Of a DNA stretch of 61,158 nt, positions 10,630 to 22,842 are shown piece by piece (position 1 is the stretch's first letter; every line of letters begins with the position of its first letter). Made by a program: the position numbers and the translations under genes. Source of the stretch: Leucogyrophana mollusca (lineage: Eukaryota > Basidiomycota > Agaricomycetes > Boletales); contig MU266497.1 in the NCBI GenBank assembly GCA_021014945.1, positions 1-61,158 of the forward strand. The letters run 5' to 3'. The notes below the pieces were generated by a model. It was given only the letters and a program-made list of their open reading frames with translations. It was not told the DNA's origin and ran no database searches.

Positions 10630-12286
10630 ATGGCGTTTTCGTCATTTCTTCCCGTTTCTTCCGATTCTCCCTTTTCCATCAATAACATCCCTTTCGGTGT
10701 GTTCTCCACAAAGGCTAATGTGCGATCGATCGCTGTGGTTATGTCTTCGGCGGCTGAGTGACGAATCTACAGTCAACGGCGCGCGTCGGTGTTGCGATCG
10801 GTACCTACATTCTTGATGTGAAGGCCCTCGTCCATGCAGGTATCTTCGAAAGATACTGCGAGTGCAAATTTCCTTACGACACTCTAAGTAAGGTGAGTGT
10901 CGCTGCTCCCGTATAATATTTCAAAACTCCGACACTATAACAGACTACACTAAACGAGTTCGCTGCCCTCGGGCGTACGATATCTGCTGCTACCCGTCTC
11001 TTCATCCAGCACCTTCTCCTCAATACAACCCACATTCTACGTGATGACATCAAGCTGAGGACACAGTCTCTGATCGAGCAGGCTGATGCCACGATGCACC
11101 TCCCCTTTGCGATTGGAGACTTCACGGATTTTCTCAACTCCCGCACGGTGTGTACCAGCGTTGGCAGGAAGATGTCATCATTTTAATCTGCCCCAGCATG
11201 CAAGGAATACCCACTCGTCACACGAAACTCCGGTAAACATGTAAGCGAGGGTTGTTTCTACGCAACGAGTGAATCATATAGAGGGACGGGGTGGTCTGGT
11301 TTTTAGGTTTAATCCACCCCGTGCGTTTCCGGGGAGAGCATCGAGCGTTCTACCCTCAGGCACTCCAATCGTCCGTCCCATCGGCCATCTATTTGACGAG
11401 CATGGAAAGCCATTCGTTGGACCATCGAAAGAACTTGATGTCGAAGTCGAATTGGCTTTCTTTGTTGGGGTCCCGAACGACAGGTTTAGTCGCGTACCTA
11501 TAACTAAAGCAGAGGACCACATCTTTGGCGTTGTTATGTTAAACGACTGGTCAAGTGCGCTCGATTTTCACGTCCTGTGTTCACCCGATTGTTGACGATG
11601 GTGTTTTACTAACAGCCCGAGACGTACAACGCGGAGAAGATTTCCCGTTCGCAGCGTTCAACGCAAAGAATTTCGCGTCCACCATTAGTCCATGGGTCGT
11701 CACGCTCGATGCACTGGAGCCGTTTCGCATCCCACCACAGCCTCGTGATGAAGGCGATATGTTACCCTATCTCACAGATCCAAAGGACTCCACCTACGAC
11801 ATTCACATTCGCATGGACTGGAAAATCGCTGAGACGGGGGAAATCTTCCAAGCATCAAGATCGCATTTGCAAAACGCGTATTGGACGTTCAAGCAGATGG
11901 TTTGCATTATATCACAGGGAACGGCACCTTGTCTGAGTATACTCTCCCTGTAGCTCACATTCCACACCCTAAGCGGGTGCCCGATGCGTACCGGCGATTT
12001 GGTTGGCACTGGAACCATCACAGGCGAGGTACCTTTCCCCCTTATTTCTCTCCAGGGCGATCGCTAAGGGGCATTCACCCTGTACTAGGACTCGTCTTCC
12101 TACTGCTCGTTGGTGGAGATGACGCGTAACAACACGCGAAAGATCACCACCCCTAATGGCACCGTTCGCTCCTTTGTTGAAGATGGCGATGAAGTGGTAT
12201 TCACAGCATGGTGTGGTGATGAGGCTGATGCCGGGCTCATCGGGTTTGGGGAATGCGGGGGATTGATCCTGCCTTCTGAATTTTGA
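10630..12286 (+). CDS. Fumarylacetoacetase-like hydrolase, diverged active site
   Basis: Related to fumarylacetoacetate hydrolase, last enzyme of tyrosine breakdown. Eight exons: 10630-10719, 10773-10892, 10944-11147, 11197-11232, 11284-11554, 11616-11899, 11954-12028 and 12089-12286, giving 425 aa, the usual size. Family blocks: INNIPFGVFSTKAN, RVGVAIGTYILDVKAL, TMHLPFAIGDFTDF, GRASSVLPSGTPIVRP, LDVEVELAFFVG, NDWS, ISPWVVTLDALEPFR and GDLVGTGTITGE. Metal ligands equivalent to D126, E199, E201 and D233 are kept, as are H133 and K253. The substrate pocket is changed: R142 becomes E, Y159 becomes F and Y244 becomes D. The stretch normally reading HLPVGYHG is unrecognisable although its length is kept. 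The acceptor at 11283 was chosen to keep the frame open and is the weakest junction. It could be a neofunctionalised or decaying paralog. Confidence 0.75.
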
Positions 12287-13242
12287 TTCTCTGAGTGATA
12301 TTTCAGGACCTCTCACGCTTACACAGAACATACCACCAGCGAACTCTTGATCCATTGTTTTCGATTCTGGGCGTGGTATTGGCAACCCGACAGCTACGGT
12401 CTTCTGGTTCGGGCTGTGTGTAAGGCAATGTAATGTCAGCTATGCGACGCACAGTACTAGTCCCATGACACTTAATCGACTAGGGTTGGGAGGGTTTGAC
12501 AGTTGGCATCCTGATATTACAGCTCAACTCGCCGGCCCCACAAGCCTGTGACGGCATGGGTGAACATACTCAAACAAACTTTGAATCCGAAGTCTACCAA
12601 GGTGGCTTTCTCGCACGGCTACATGTGGTAAGCCGTACGAATACTCGAATTCACGAGGATAACCTGTTTCCTCTTGTTTCCCCCTCCGGTGTTGACAAGC
12701 ACATTCCTATGATATATGGAGACGCGACGCTAACTGTTGTCCTCGGGGTCGGACGACAAGTGCACACGCCGGGCACTGCGGGGTACTATAGGCGATCACT
12801 TCTTCAGTGACACAGGCCAGATTCTCCGGGTCCATGTGCGCGTTTCCATATTTCCCAAAGTGCATGGAGGTCACGACACCTGTCTACATCGGCTGGACTG
12901 TGGTGAAGGATCTCAGATTCTGAACCATATGGCTGCTCGTGTCGTTAGCTCTGGTCGGAATTATTTGCTCCGAGCGTTTGAAGGGGATTTTGCGGTTGAG
13001 TAACCCTTCATGGCCAGCTGGGTTTGCGGTTGTCCTATCACTATTAGGCTCGTTCTATGACGTCTTTTTCGAACGACCATCTATGCACCACTTGTTCATG
13101 CGGTTCAAGACTTCGGACTTCAAGTCACTGCCATCGCGACCAAACTACATTCGACGAGGGGACGCGACCATAAATCAAAGGATCAGAATGCGATGGTATA
13201 TAAGAGAAGAGATCTCGCTTGGGCACCCACACCTCGTCCACC
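12287..13242. other. Intergenic between FAH-like and ACAD-like genes
   Basis: Several short open frames, including a hydrophobic run near 12930-13070, but none extends to a domain I recognise. It holds the FAH-like 3' end and the ACAD-like promoter. Confidence 0.4.
13197..13204 (+). promoter_or_regulatory. TATA box of the ACAD-like gene
   Basis: TATATAAG lies 39 bases upstream of the ATG at 13243. This fits a TATA-driven promoter with a very short leader. Inferred from sequence and spacing only. Confidence 0.5.
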
Positions 13243-15317
13243 ATGAGACCTTCTGCTTCCCTCATCACATCCGAACTATTTCAGATACGCTCCCAATTCC
13301 ATAGCCACGAAGCTCGAGCTTCTTTGGCTTATGATAGGGCCAAAGCCATTGGGTTGGCCTACGGTGAGGTTTCATGGCTGTTTGAATGGCGCAAAACTGA
13401 CATTACAAGCGCAGGAATCACCTTGCAGGATACTCTGAATTTGTCTCATAAGTTTTGGGATATGCATACCGATCCCATAATCTGGGCAGATGGAGCAGCA
13501 ATTGCACTGATCACCCTTCAGTACAACCTTGTTGCCGGAACTATTGCACGTCATGCTGCCAGTGATAGGCCTGACCTCCTCTCGGTTGTCAGCGATCTGC
13601 TAGCTTTCCGAATCATGTAAGTATTTGCTACGCTATCTGGGGAGTTCTGATGGATGAACCAGGTCTGTAGTGGCCAGTTCTGCCTCACCGAGCTTGGTCG
13701 AGGTCTGGATATCTATAAAATGAAGACCCGGGCTACCCTTTTACCTTCAGGAGAATTCGACTTACACACACCTACTGCCAACGACGCAAAGTAAGTCTTT
13801 GTACAAGCGATGTGACCTCCACTGATATCAGCTGCCGCCATAGATTTATGTCAGCAACGATACCCGTAAAAGGCTGGCCATGTGTGGCCGTCGTCTTCGC
13901 CCAGTTATACGTCGACGGCGAATGGCGAGGCCCTCGCCCTTTTCTGGTGAATCTGAACGATGGTTATCGCATGAGTGAGGGCATAACCGCAAAGTATGCT
14001 CGCACACTCGTCCAGCAAAACGAACCGCCCTAACAAGCATTTCCCAGACTGCTTCCTCCCAGAGGGGGTTCCTGGGCGTTCAATCATTCCCTCACGAGTT
14101 TCAATCACGTTCGGCTACCGCAGTCAGCTATCTTGGGAAAGCTCGAAAAGTCACTCACGATGCATAGCGATTTCATGGCCTCGATCTGGCGCATACCGGT
14201 TAGCACCCTTGCGCTATCTTTACCCGGCATTTCCTCGCTGCAGATTTCCAGTTTCATCTCAGCGAGATACAGTCTGCGACGCCACGTCACTGGACCGGAA
14301 GGCAAACCTACACCTATCATATCATTTCGCTCACATCATGCCCCCCTATTTGAGGCGATAGCCCAGTCCTTCGTCTTACATGTGATGTACAAGTGGGCGG
14401 TACGCACGTTCATGGATGAGAAGCTTGACATCCGATCGCGGCATGGGGTCGCGATTTGCATAAAAGTTGTTATGGTCCAGCACTCTCAAGTCTCCAACTC
14501 CACGCTGTCGGAAAGGATGGGGGCACAGGGCCTTTTTGACTATAATCGACTGACAAATATCCATGTAAGAATTTCCCTTCAATTGACACCCATTTTAATG
14601 AGAAGTAGCACATACCTGGTTCTGATGCGTGGTCCCTTCAATCAGTTTGACATGCGAGGAAACGCCATTGAGGGGGACGTACTGGGTATGTTCTCTTCGT
14701 TGGTGGTCTTGTGGCTTTACTTAATATTTGTGTAGGGTTGTCTACCCGTTAGTTGCGGCCCTATTTGCTAGGTAAAAGCACTGAGCATTTTTTTAGGTCT
14801 TATTCGGGACATCCTCGAATACAGCTACTCGGTTCCTTTAACATCGCGCCCCATGAGTCTTCTTGCTCAGCACGAAACCGGTCTATTTGATGAAGCCTTC
14901 GAAGCGATTTCAAATTTGTCCAATTTCGCGGAAGGCTTTTCGGCCTTTGTGCAGCCCAATGCAATAAATATGGTCCAGTCAATAGGCCACCGGATGGCGT
15001 ATGACGCAGCCATCGATCAAGACGTGCCCCGATGTCTCATCGATCTCTACCTATGCAGCGCTATGAAAACGGACGCAGCATGGTACGTTGAGCGCGGAGC
15101 GTTGACTCGCAAAGAGATGGCGCAAATGGAGGGTAATGCATTGAACGCGGCGTTCCCCCGTTTGGAGGAGTTCTTGCAGATGATGGAAGTCGAGCCATAT
15201 ATCACGGCCCCAGTTATCTCGGATGAACATTGGGAAAAGTTCACCGAGATGCTGCCCATCCATTCATCTTGGCTAGGCCGTCCGGTCCGTGTCAACCAAG
15301 GGGTGGCGAAACTCTAG
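13243..15317 (+). CDS. Acyl-CoA dehydrogenase/oxidase-like flavoprotein
   Basis: Member of a fungal branch of the acyl-CoA dehydrogenase/oxidase superfamily (FAD-dependent); substrate unknown. Exons 13243-13616, 13671-13790, 13844-13993, 14048-14564, 14646-14685 and 14797-15317 close in phase to 573 aa. Landmarks: GQFCLTELGRGLDIYKM (flavin-side strand), ATLLPSGEFDLHTP, GWPCVAVVFAQLYVDGE, LTSFNHVRLPQSAILGKL, ISARYSLRRHVTGPEGKP, SQVSNSTLSERMGAQGLF, LAQHETGLFDEA and AAWYVERGALTR. A further conserved 36-nt exon (14736-14771) can be seen between two good splice sites, but it contains an in-frame TAG. The reading given here skips it with one 111-nt intron. The gene is therefore either alternatively spliced, shortened or inactive. 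Confidence 0.7.
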
Positions 15318-15775
15318 GTACTTGTTGTGGGGAGAGCTCCTGTTTTATTGTCCTCTGGACCTTGCCTTATGGTTTACACCCAAAGTATGAGTGTATGATT
15401 CGATCAAGTGATTCGCGGCCGACTCCTTTCCCGGTTTCGTGTCCTCTGGAGCCAAGTGGCGGGCTCAACGCACCACAGTGGAATTCAATTTCTGGAATCA
15501 CATCGTGTCGACACGTGTGACCCAAGACAGCCCCCGTATAAGCGCCCAATAATAGTCCTCGGGCGCTAATAGTCATGGCGTCCAAGTTTGGCCACGTGTC
15601 CGAAGGACGTGTCGCTGTCCGTCAGAGCCACCGACTTCAACTACTTAGTTGTCGCCAAACCTTGCATAGCTGTTAACCACAGCCAGTCTGATCTTACAGT
15701 ACCTCCAGTTGCATCACCTGCAACTCTTACTTGTGCGCTCGGCAGCCTCGTCTTTCCGATAATCGTCGTTGCAAG
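15318..15775. other. Intergenic upstream of SEC11
   Basis: No coding signal that I can support; probably the ACAD-like 3' region and the SEC11 promoter. Confidence 0.45.
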
Positions 15776-16774
15776 ATGTTCTCGGACGAACTCAAGACGT
15801 TCCGGAGGCTAGGATTCCGCCATGTTCGTTGTGTTCCTACTGCATATTTGGTTTCCAGCATTCTTACTTTTCTGCTCAAAATAACCTCCTCATAACCACA
15901 CCCTTCATTATCCTCACGATGGAATGCTTCACATAGTTGTTGCTTCAAGTCCTCAACTTTGCATCAGTCATCGCGTCAGGCTTGATGTTATGGAAAGGGA
16001 TGGGTTTATTCATGAATACAGAGTCACCGATTGTGGTCGTCCTGAGGTCTGCTCTCCGTATTCCATCCCAGCGGTACTTTTTTTTTTGGCCAGGACTAAC
16101 TTCCTTTTCTTAGTGGTTCTATGGAGCCGGCGTTCTACCGTGGGGACCTCCTCTTCCTGACCAATCCAGCCCACGAAAAGTATCAGACCGGTGACATCAC
16201 CGTGTATAAGATTCCAGGCGCGGAGATCCCCATTGTTCACCGCATATTGGAGACACACGACCTGGTCCCTAAGAATTCCACCAGGAAATCAAAGGCAGTG
16301 GAGTACGTGCTTCCTTGCACTAAACTTGGCCCCTTGCTTACTTGATTTACGGTTTGGGGTCAGGCTCGTCAAATTGCCGCCTGTACAGGAGCAGCTTCTT
16401 CTGACGAAGGGAGATAACAACTATGTTGACGACATTGACCTCTACCAAGGGCTTGATTGGCTAGAACGCCGACATATTGTTGGGAAAGTCAGAGGGTATG
16501 TCATCCTCCTCTCAGCATCGTCTTTGGCACGGCACAGCCCCTGGCGGAGCCTCCGCCAATATCCCGTCTCCGTTGATAACCGCTCATCTCGTTCACAGGT
16601 TCTTACCATACATCGGCTATGTCACAATCGCCATGGTGAGTAACTTTTCCGTTCCGCGGTCTTTTGGTATCCAGAGGACTCATCGTTCTGCGGTCCCGAC
16701 AGAACGACTTCCCACAACTGAAGTACGCCCTGTTGGGTGGGCTGGGGCTGCTTGCGCTGATTCAGCGTGAATAG
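15776..16774 (+). CDS. SEC11: Signal peptidase complex catalytic subunit
   Basis: Membrane serine protease of the ER signal peptidase complex, which removes signal peptides. Exons start at 15776-15823 ([16 protein letters not shown]), 15937-16046 and 16114-16302; the next starts at 16364. TM segment [20 protein letters not shown] leads to [15 protein letters not shown]. The Ser of GSMEP is the nucleophile and the His of [10 protein letters not shown] its partner. [23 protein letters not shown] and [13 protein letters not shown] follow, then the C-terminal TM and QRE end. The junction at 16302/16364 (GA plus GCTCG) adds LVKLPPVQ before EQLLLTKG; it is in frame, but this part varies between species. 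Confidence 0.9.
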
Positions 16775-18299
16775 GCGTGGGCTGTACAAACTATTAGTTT
16801 AGGGGTGCGAATCACTCGTTTCTTTGAAGGATACGGCATTTTGTGCGTGCAATCTCCACATCTCCGCTTTGGTTGGGCGGCACTCCGCTACGTACTTGTC
16901 GTTGTCCTCGAACGAGTATCTTTCACCTCTTCTAGGATTGCCTTTTCCGGAGTCTGAGCGTTGCGTTCCGACAATGAGGGACTTAGACCTCGCCATCATC
17001 TTGCCCGAAGTGGCCAAAACATCGTAGCGGGGTAGCTCTCGCAAGTCAAGGTAATGAGTATATCTGAGGTCGCCGCCTCGTAGACACGAGATTGAGGGAT
17101 CATCGTTTTGGATGCTGCTGCCTCCAGCCGCCACAATGTCAAATTAGGGGTCACAGGTGGCCGCATCAACATCCCTCATGAAGTACGTTGCCTGCTGCCA
17201 ATGAAACGTTAGTGTGGCTGATGATATCATCCTACAGTGGGATGTCGGACTCACCCGGGAGTTTCTCAAATCCTCGGGGACAATTTTGGCACAACCAGAG
17301 ATAGAACATACGCGGCCTCCGCAGTGCTATTTCAAGAGGTTTACTCACCGAGCGTGGTGTTGTATATGTCAGGAATGGAAGAGAGTTCCTTTGCACACGA
17401 GGTTTAGACTTATACACCAGCGGTTCTTGGATTGACACCTCTTACCCGAAGGGGATTCAGAAGAATGTAATGTGTCACATGGGTATGGCTGGTGGTGAGG
17501 ACAACACGTGTCCACAGCGGCCACAGCGCCTATACCTGGCGCTCACAGTCCGTCTACAGGGTACCAGGAAGCAATTGACCGCCCTTCGCCACATCGCATG
17601 CTCATCTCGCCAGCCACGGCAAATGTGTGAGGGTCGACTGACAGCTTGCACTGTTCCAGATCAGCCTCATTAACTCGCAATCAGAAATCAATATGTACCA
17701 AAGTTAACACGTTCGCGGGAGGAGTGGATAAATGGATGGAAAGCGATGGAAGCGCAGTGCCGCTGAAAAGGGAGCTGATTGGCTTTCAATCAGGACGGGA
17801 TCGCGTGGTCGAGGAAAACTTATGGTCCATTTGGAGCTGTTTGGAGCTGGAACAGGAATAGCGGCCGTGGAGGCGCCAAGCTTGACACGGGGGCAATTCA
17901 TGAGCGTCAGCATGAAAGACACAGCTCACGCATAGGAATGACAAGGATGTGAACTGCGAGCATAACTGGTTGTTCTCGTCCTCAGCTCTGAATAAAACCG
18001 CAAAAAGCTGCAACAGACGAGCGCTGCTGGGCCGTGGCTGCTCATGACCGTTGCAAGGGACCGAATACGTGACCTGGCCGAAATTAAAACCCAATACGGG
18101 AATTTCCGGGGGTCCGCTGAGACCCGAACACCTTTAGTCTATCCCATTTTCTGAGTCCGTCGCAGGTCGCCTCTACCAATAACCACTACCACCGCTGTGC
18201 TTTGCTCCTTGTTACGCGGCGAGTGGCCCATCTTCTTGGGATTGAGCGGGTCATTTTTATTTTCGCTGGTCGAGGGTGCCCTACCAGCGACTCTACAGC
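16775..18299. other. Long intergenic region upstream of the Zn2Cys6 gene
   Basis: No intact gene. A minus-strand open stretch at about 16799-17170 has a faint likeness to GMC oxidoreductase blocks (FDIVAAGG, then TSGK...GTQRSD) but is interrupted by a stop and lacks the dinucleotide-binding glycines. I treat it as a possible relic only. Confidence 0.35.
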
Positions 18300-21200
18300 A
18301 TGGACAGTTCCCCGCCTGTTTCAGAATCGCAAATCCAGCAACAGTCTCAGCAACAATCCGCAGGTCCTTCTGGTGGACCGTACGTCCTCTCTGTTGAACA
18401 AGGTACACTTTTTGACATTTTGGGCTCTCCTACAGGCAAATCCGTTCTCGAATCACCGTTGTGTGCGCGGAGGTACGTCTTATCTTTTGTTCTGCTCGGT
18501 TCAGCCACACTTGATTTTAAATTCGTGTTTTCCAACAGTGCAAGCGGCTGAAGCTCAAGTGCGATAGACGCAATCCATGCGGGTCATGTACTAAACGCGA
18601 TACTGTCGCGAGATGTATTTACTCAGCTGCAGCAGCCGAGAAAGTGTTCGTGCCCCTCTGGAGCAGTCGAATTAATGTGTCCTCATTTTCTTGACTTTTC
18701 TAGCGACTTACATTCCCTGAATAACCGACTCATTCAAGTGGAGTCTCAGGTCGCACAGATGACTGCTCCAGGCTCCCGCTCCTATTCTCATAGTTTTTCG
18801 TCCTTTGGATCATCATCCCAAAGTGACCGTCCCATTTTAGCAGTCGGCTCATCGGGGTCGTCTTTGGCCATCTCCTTGGATGACATATCCGCAATCTGGC
18901 TCGATGAGCTTAAGCTCAATAAGGATGTCCTTCCGAGCCAGCCTCAACCAGCCCAAAGTTCATGCACCCCTTATGCGAATCCTAGTCAGGTCAAACTCGA
19001 GCCGTTACCGGTCTCACTCCCCGTCTCTGACGTATCTAACGGTCCTGAGCTCCCGTTGCCACTTCTCCTGCCTCCTCTCTCAGCATACTACATTTCTCCG
19101 TCGCCATCACCATATGAAGCACCCTCAGTTACGTTGCGGCTAGTTCAGCACCTCCCCTTTGCTCAGCGGAAGCGACAGAAGCTCTACGACAATGTGGAAG
19201 ATGTCCTGAAGATGCGCCCCAGTTTTAATCTGAAACACTTCAAGGATCGAGCGGAAGGGATGTTCAGGTGGGCATCAGAAGCAGAAGGGACAGAAGCGCT
19301 CCCGGACTGTGGTTCAAGTGGTCAGGGAGGTTCAAGACCCAGCACCAGCGCCGGGTTGTCAACGATCACCAAAGCAGAGACCGCACGTGCAATATTTTTT
19401 GGACCTCCTCCAGATCCTCCACCTGCATCTCGTGGCCCGCCTCCTCCCAAGCCCACGCTCTCGTTCTTTGCGGTCGTAGCCGCGGCTTTCGCACTAGGTA
19501 CGTTGGTCGATAGAGAGGCAGCCGATGAAGTCGACGGACGCTCCTATGACATCAATGGCCATGGCGACAGAATGGCCGTTGACGATGCGTCATCGTCTGG
19601 TCGACCTTCGTCCCGCAAGCGAACAGAAACGCCATCTGTCATCGCCAAGAAAACTAAAGGAATCTCAAAAGACACAGCATCATACCCTGCCGTGCTATAT
19701 GCCCTATCGCAGCAAGCACTTTGCGTGTTTGAGAAGTCGAACTCGTACGACCTCGATTATCTGGCAGCGATGATATTGCATGTGCTATATGTGCTCCATG
19801 ACGGTAAGGCTCGTGTTGCACACAACCTGCTGCCAGATGTAAGCTGCTCTGCTCTTAATGGTGCCTCGTAGCCGTGCTCATTATGGTACGCCATCCTTTG
19901 TGCTGTAGGTTGGCAAAATGGTCAACACCGCACGAACGATGGGCCTGGACTCCGACCCGGACGAGTATCCCGGTAAATTTAATCTTTTCGAAGCCGAAAT
20001 GCGAAGGCGGATATGGTGGGATATTTACTATTATGACCTGTGAGTCTGTCGCCTCAGTCCCAGCGTTCCACTAACCGTCGTTGGTACAGCATTGTCTCGG
20101 ATTTCATGGGTCGTTCTCCATTAATACCTGATCACGAGTTTACAACGCGATTGCCTATGGATGTGGATGAAGAAGTGTTTACTCCGGCGTGTACATCTAT
20201 GCCACTCCCACGGAGTCCATTGTCGCCGCTTGAGCCCAGCCCCACAGACTTCAAGTACTTTGGCTTGAAATGCCGGTACGTTGACCGTATCTATTTTCAG
20301 CGATACTTTGCCCACTCCTTACTCCCCAGATTGGCCCAATTGGTGAAGAGCATCAAGATGCGTTCGTTCAAGGACCCCCAGCCATATGACCCCTCTGCCA
20401 GCGACCAGTTTTCCCTTGAGCAGGCAGCCTCGTGCGAAAATGAGGTCAAGCAATGGTTGGCTGATTTGCCCCCAGCTTTCCGTCTAGATATGGATGCGGG
20501 CTTGCCGAATACGTGTTCATCGGACGCCGCGGACAGATCTGTCTCGTCATTGTCCTCGAATGACACAGCAGCAGTGTCACCCGTGCTTGTTGCCCAGCGG
20601 TGCGAACTTGCGGTCACGGCCAACCGACTTATCCTAAAGATATATCTCCCGTTTTTGCGCCCCTCGTATGCCCACGGATCTTCCGCAACACACTATCAAG
20701 CTACGATCGGTACTATCAGTGCAGCCCATGTCATCATTCATGCATCGAACGTATTATATTCGATGTGGAAGCAGCGCCCCGACTTGAAGTGCCGACGGCC
20801 GTCTCCAGGGTTATTCGATTTCTATTCTTTTGGCCGGACGCTCTTCGATGCTGCGGTTGTGTGCGCACACAATGCGATCAAGCAGCCGACGAGCATGTGG
20901 CAGCGCGTTGCAATGGATGACGTGAACATCGCGCTGGAGGTGATGCGGGATCCAGTGGTCGTCACTGGACGAGGGTCTATGCGCGGGGGTGTGGAAGGAG
21001 GCGTCAATGAGGCTGTAAAGATCGTGGAGCTGATGAAGAAGAAGGCAGAGGCTGCACGGTCCGGCGATCGTGATTTATCGGCTGCTGGGATGAAGAGGAA
21101 GCATGATGAAGTCGAGGTTGACACTGACCAATTTATGACTAAATTCTACGTTCCATTCATCGGCGGGGATGTTGCGGTTGGTCCTTCAGCCCCCGTTGCC

Positions 21201-22367
21201 ACGCCTCCCGCCCCTCAGAGGCCACAAACACCAAGTGTAGCTCCAGCAGTCGCCACGCCGAACCCCGTTATAAGCGAGCACGCAAATGAGGCGCCGAAAC
21301 GCACTGTGTCGACTGCGGCCAATCAACCCGGGGGTGTCAAGCGGGGTCCAAGCGCTCCTACCGACACAAAGAGCAAGGAAAAGCACGCAAAGAAGACACC
21401 GTACCCCGCCGTCGGTATTCGCGTCCGCCCAGACAAAGCATCACCGCTATGGTCACGCAGTCGTACGACGCCGTCGTCCGATTATGATTTGACTACGCAG
21501 GGCGTGACCCCTGCTCCTAGCCGGACGCCCTCCCATGCTTCCACGCCCACCTCTGATCCCCGAAGTTATCATCATCAGAATTCGTCCCAGGACTCATCGT
21601 CGCCGTATCCTCCATCCTCCCTGACAGCCTCGTCTCCAACTGATGGGAGAGCGCCCCCTGCCACGCCTAAAGAGCGACCTATTACCGCGATTGCCGATCA
21701 TTCTCTTCCATTTGGCGCCGCTGATCAGGTTTCCTCAATGAAAGTTTCGGGCAGGTATGGCATCTCCGACACCAACACTGACTCCCACTCCCAACAATAT
21801 GCGAATCTCACGCCGCCTCAAAGCACACCTATGTTCGAACAATCCCAGCCCCAGCCCTTCGAAAATGTTCCGCCGTACGGTAGGACAATGAACAATGGTA
21901 CCGGTGGCCACTACGTGAATACTGGCCCTGCCTATAGCGCGACCGGACCCCCGTCGTACCCGGCCCACGTCCCCTCACATGACCCCCGATCCACATCCTT
22001 ATACCGCGACCCGTCATCTTCACACCCCTACTATCCTTCTTACGCTCAGTATGCGGGCGCATTGGACTCTGAGAACGCGCTCGCTGGGATGGGTTCATCC
22101 ATGAGGATAGACAGTGGCGGAGACGGCGGTAATGGGACTATCAACTTGGATGGCCGTGATGCCATGTACGGATATTCGTCCAACAAAACTCAAGCGGGCA
22201 TGTACATCCTCGACTCTACGGACCACCGCTCGCCGACTCAGAATCCGTATTCCGAACAAATATCCCCACCTACGGACCAGGTTTCACAATGGCCTCTTCA
22301 GGCAAATGCCGCCGTCCATAACGACGGCGCATACTGGAGCCAACAATATAACCATTATGCATCATAA
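18300..22367 (+). CDS. Zn2Cys6 transcription factor with fungal-specific domain
   Basis: Predicted nuclear regulator of 1,255 aa. Exons 18300-18379, 18436-18472, 18539-18645, 18704-19838, 19909-20039 and 20090-22367 close in phase. The binuclear zinc cluster is complete across the exon 2/3 junction: CAECKRLKLKCDRRNPCGSC, with a last Cys in ARCIY (CX2CX6CX6CX2CX7C). A short leucine/valine coiled coil follows (LHSLNNRLIQVESQVAQM). The middle-homology domain includes YLAAMILHVLYVLHDG, VGKMVNTARTMGLDSD and EMRRRIWWDIYYYDL. About 400 C-terminal residues are Ser/Pro/Gln/Tyr-rich, like activation domains. A Pro-rich, poly-Ala insert and a basic patch (SSRKR) separate cluster and domain. The target pathway cannot be read from the sequence; FOL1 next door is probably unrelated. 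Confidence 0.88.
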
Positions 22368-22842
22368 TCCCCCTCTCCTCTCCCTTATCCTCGTCACGCC
22401 TCTCGCTTTCCACTACCTATGCCGTTAATGTCGCCACATGTCGCTGTCTCAATGCCCCTTCACGTGTGTATTTTACTTCTATCCATTTACTATCATATTA
22501 TTCCTGGAAATATCAGATGGTGTGGTTCTTTCGTATCATAAACTAATCCGACACCTCATTCGTTCCCCTGTTCCCGCCTACGTAGCATTATCTCTACTCC
22601 CTTTCGTTGTCTCTCACTTTCGTAATGGTTGGACGACTTCCCCTCTCTACCCATGTGTCTATATATTGATATCGGATGTAAATTTACTTTGATCAATTAG
22701 ACTTCATGATAACGCATCAGCCCAAGTGTGCACACCTCACGTAGAATTCATGACAAGAATTCGGACAGTAGAGCCGATTTATCTGTAACGATATATAGTA
22801 GGCAACAATCTTGGTGGAGAAGGCTATTTCACACAAACTATT
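22368..22842. other. Intergenic, probable FOL1 promoter
   Basis: Pyrimidine-rich 3' region of the Zn2Cys6 gene, then AT-rich DNA with ATATATAG at 22791-22798, about 45 bases before the FOL1 ATG. It may act as a TATA element. No gene seen. Confidence 0.45.

Noticed and set aside
11284..11554. Frameshift in the FAH-like gene between two overlapping frames (11269 and 11291)
   Set aside because: An acceptor two bases further on (ending at 11283) keeps one open frame and the exact family length, so a frameshift is not needed, although the block stays diverged.
12737..13070. Hydrophobic open stretch between the FAH-like and ACAD-like genes, considered as a small membrane protein
   Set aside because: Interrupted by stops in the best frame and matches no family; treated as intergenic.
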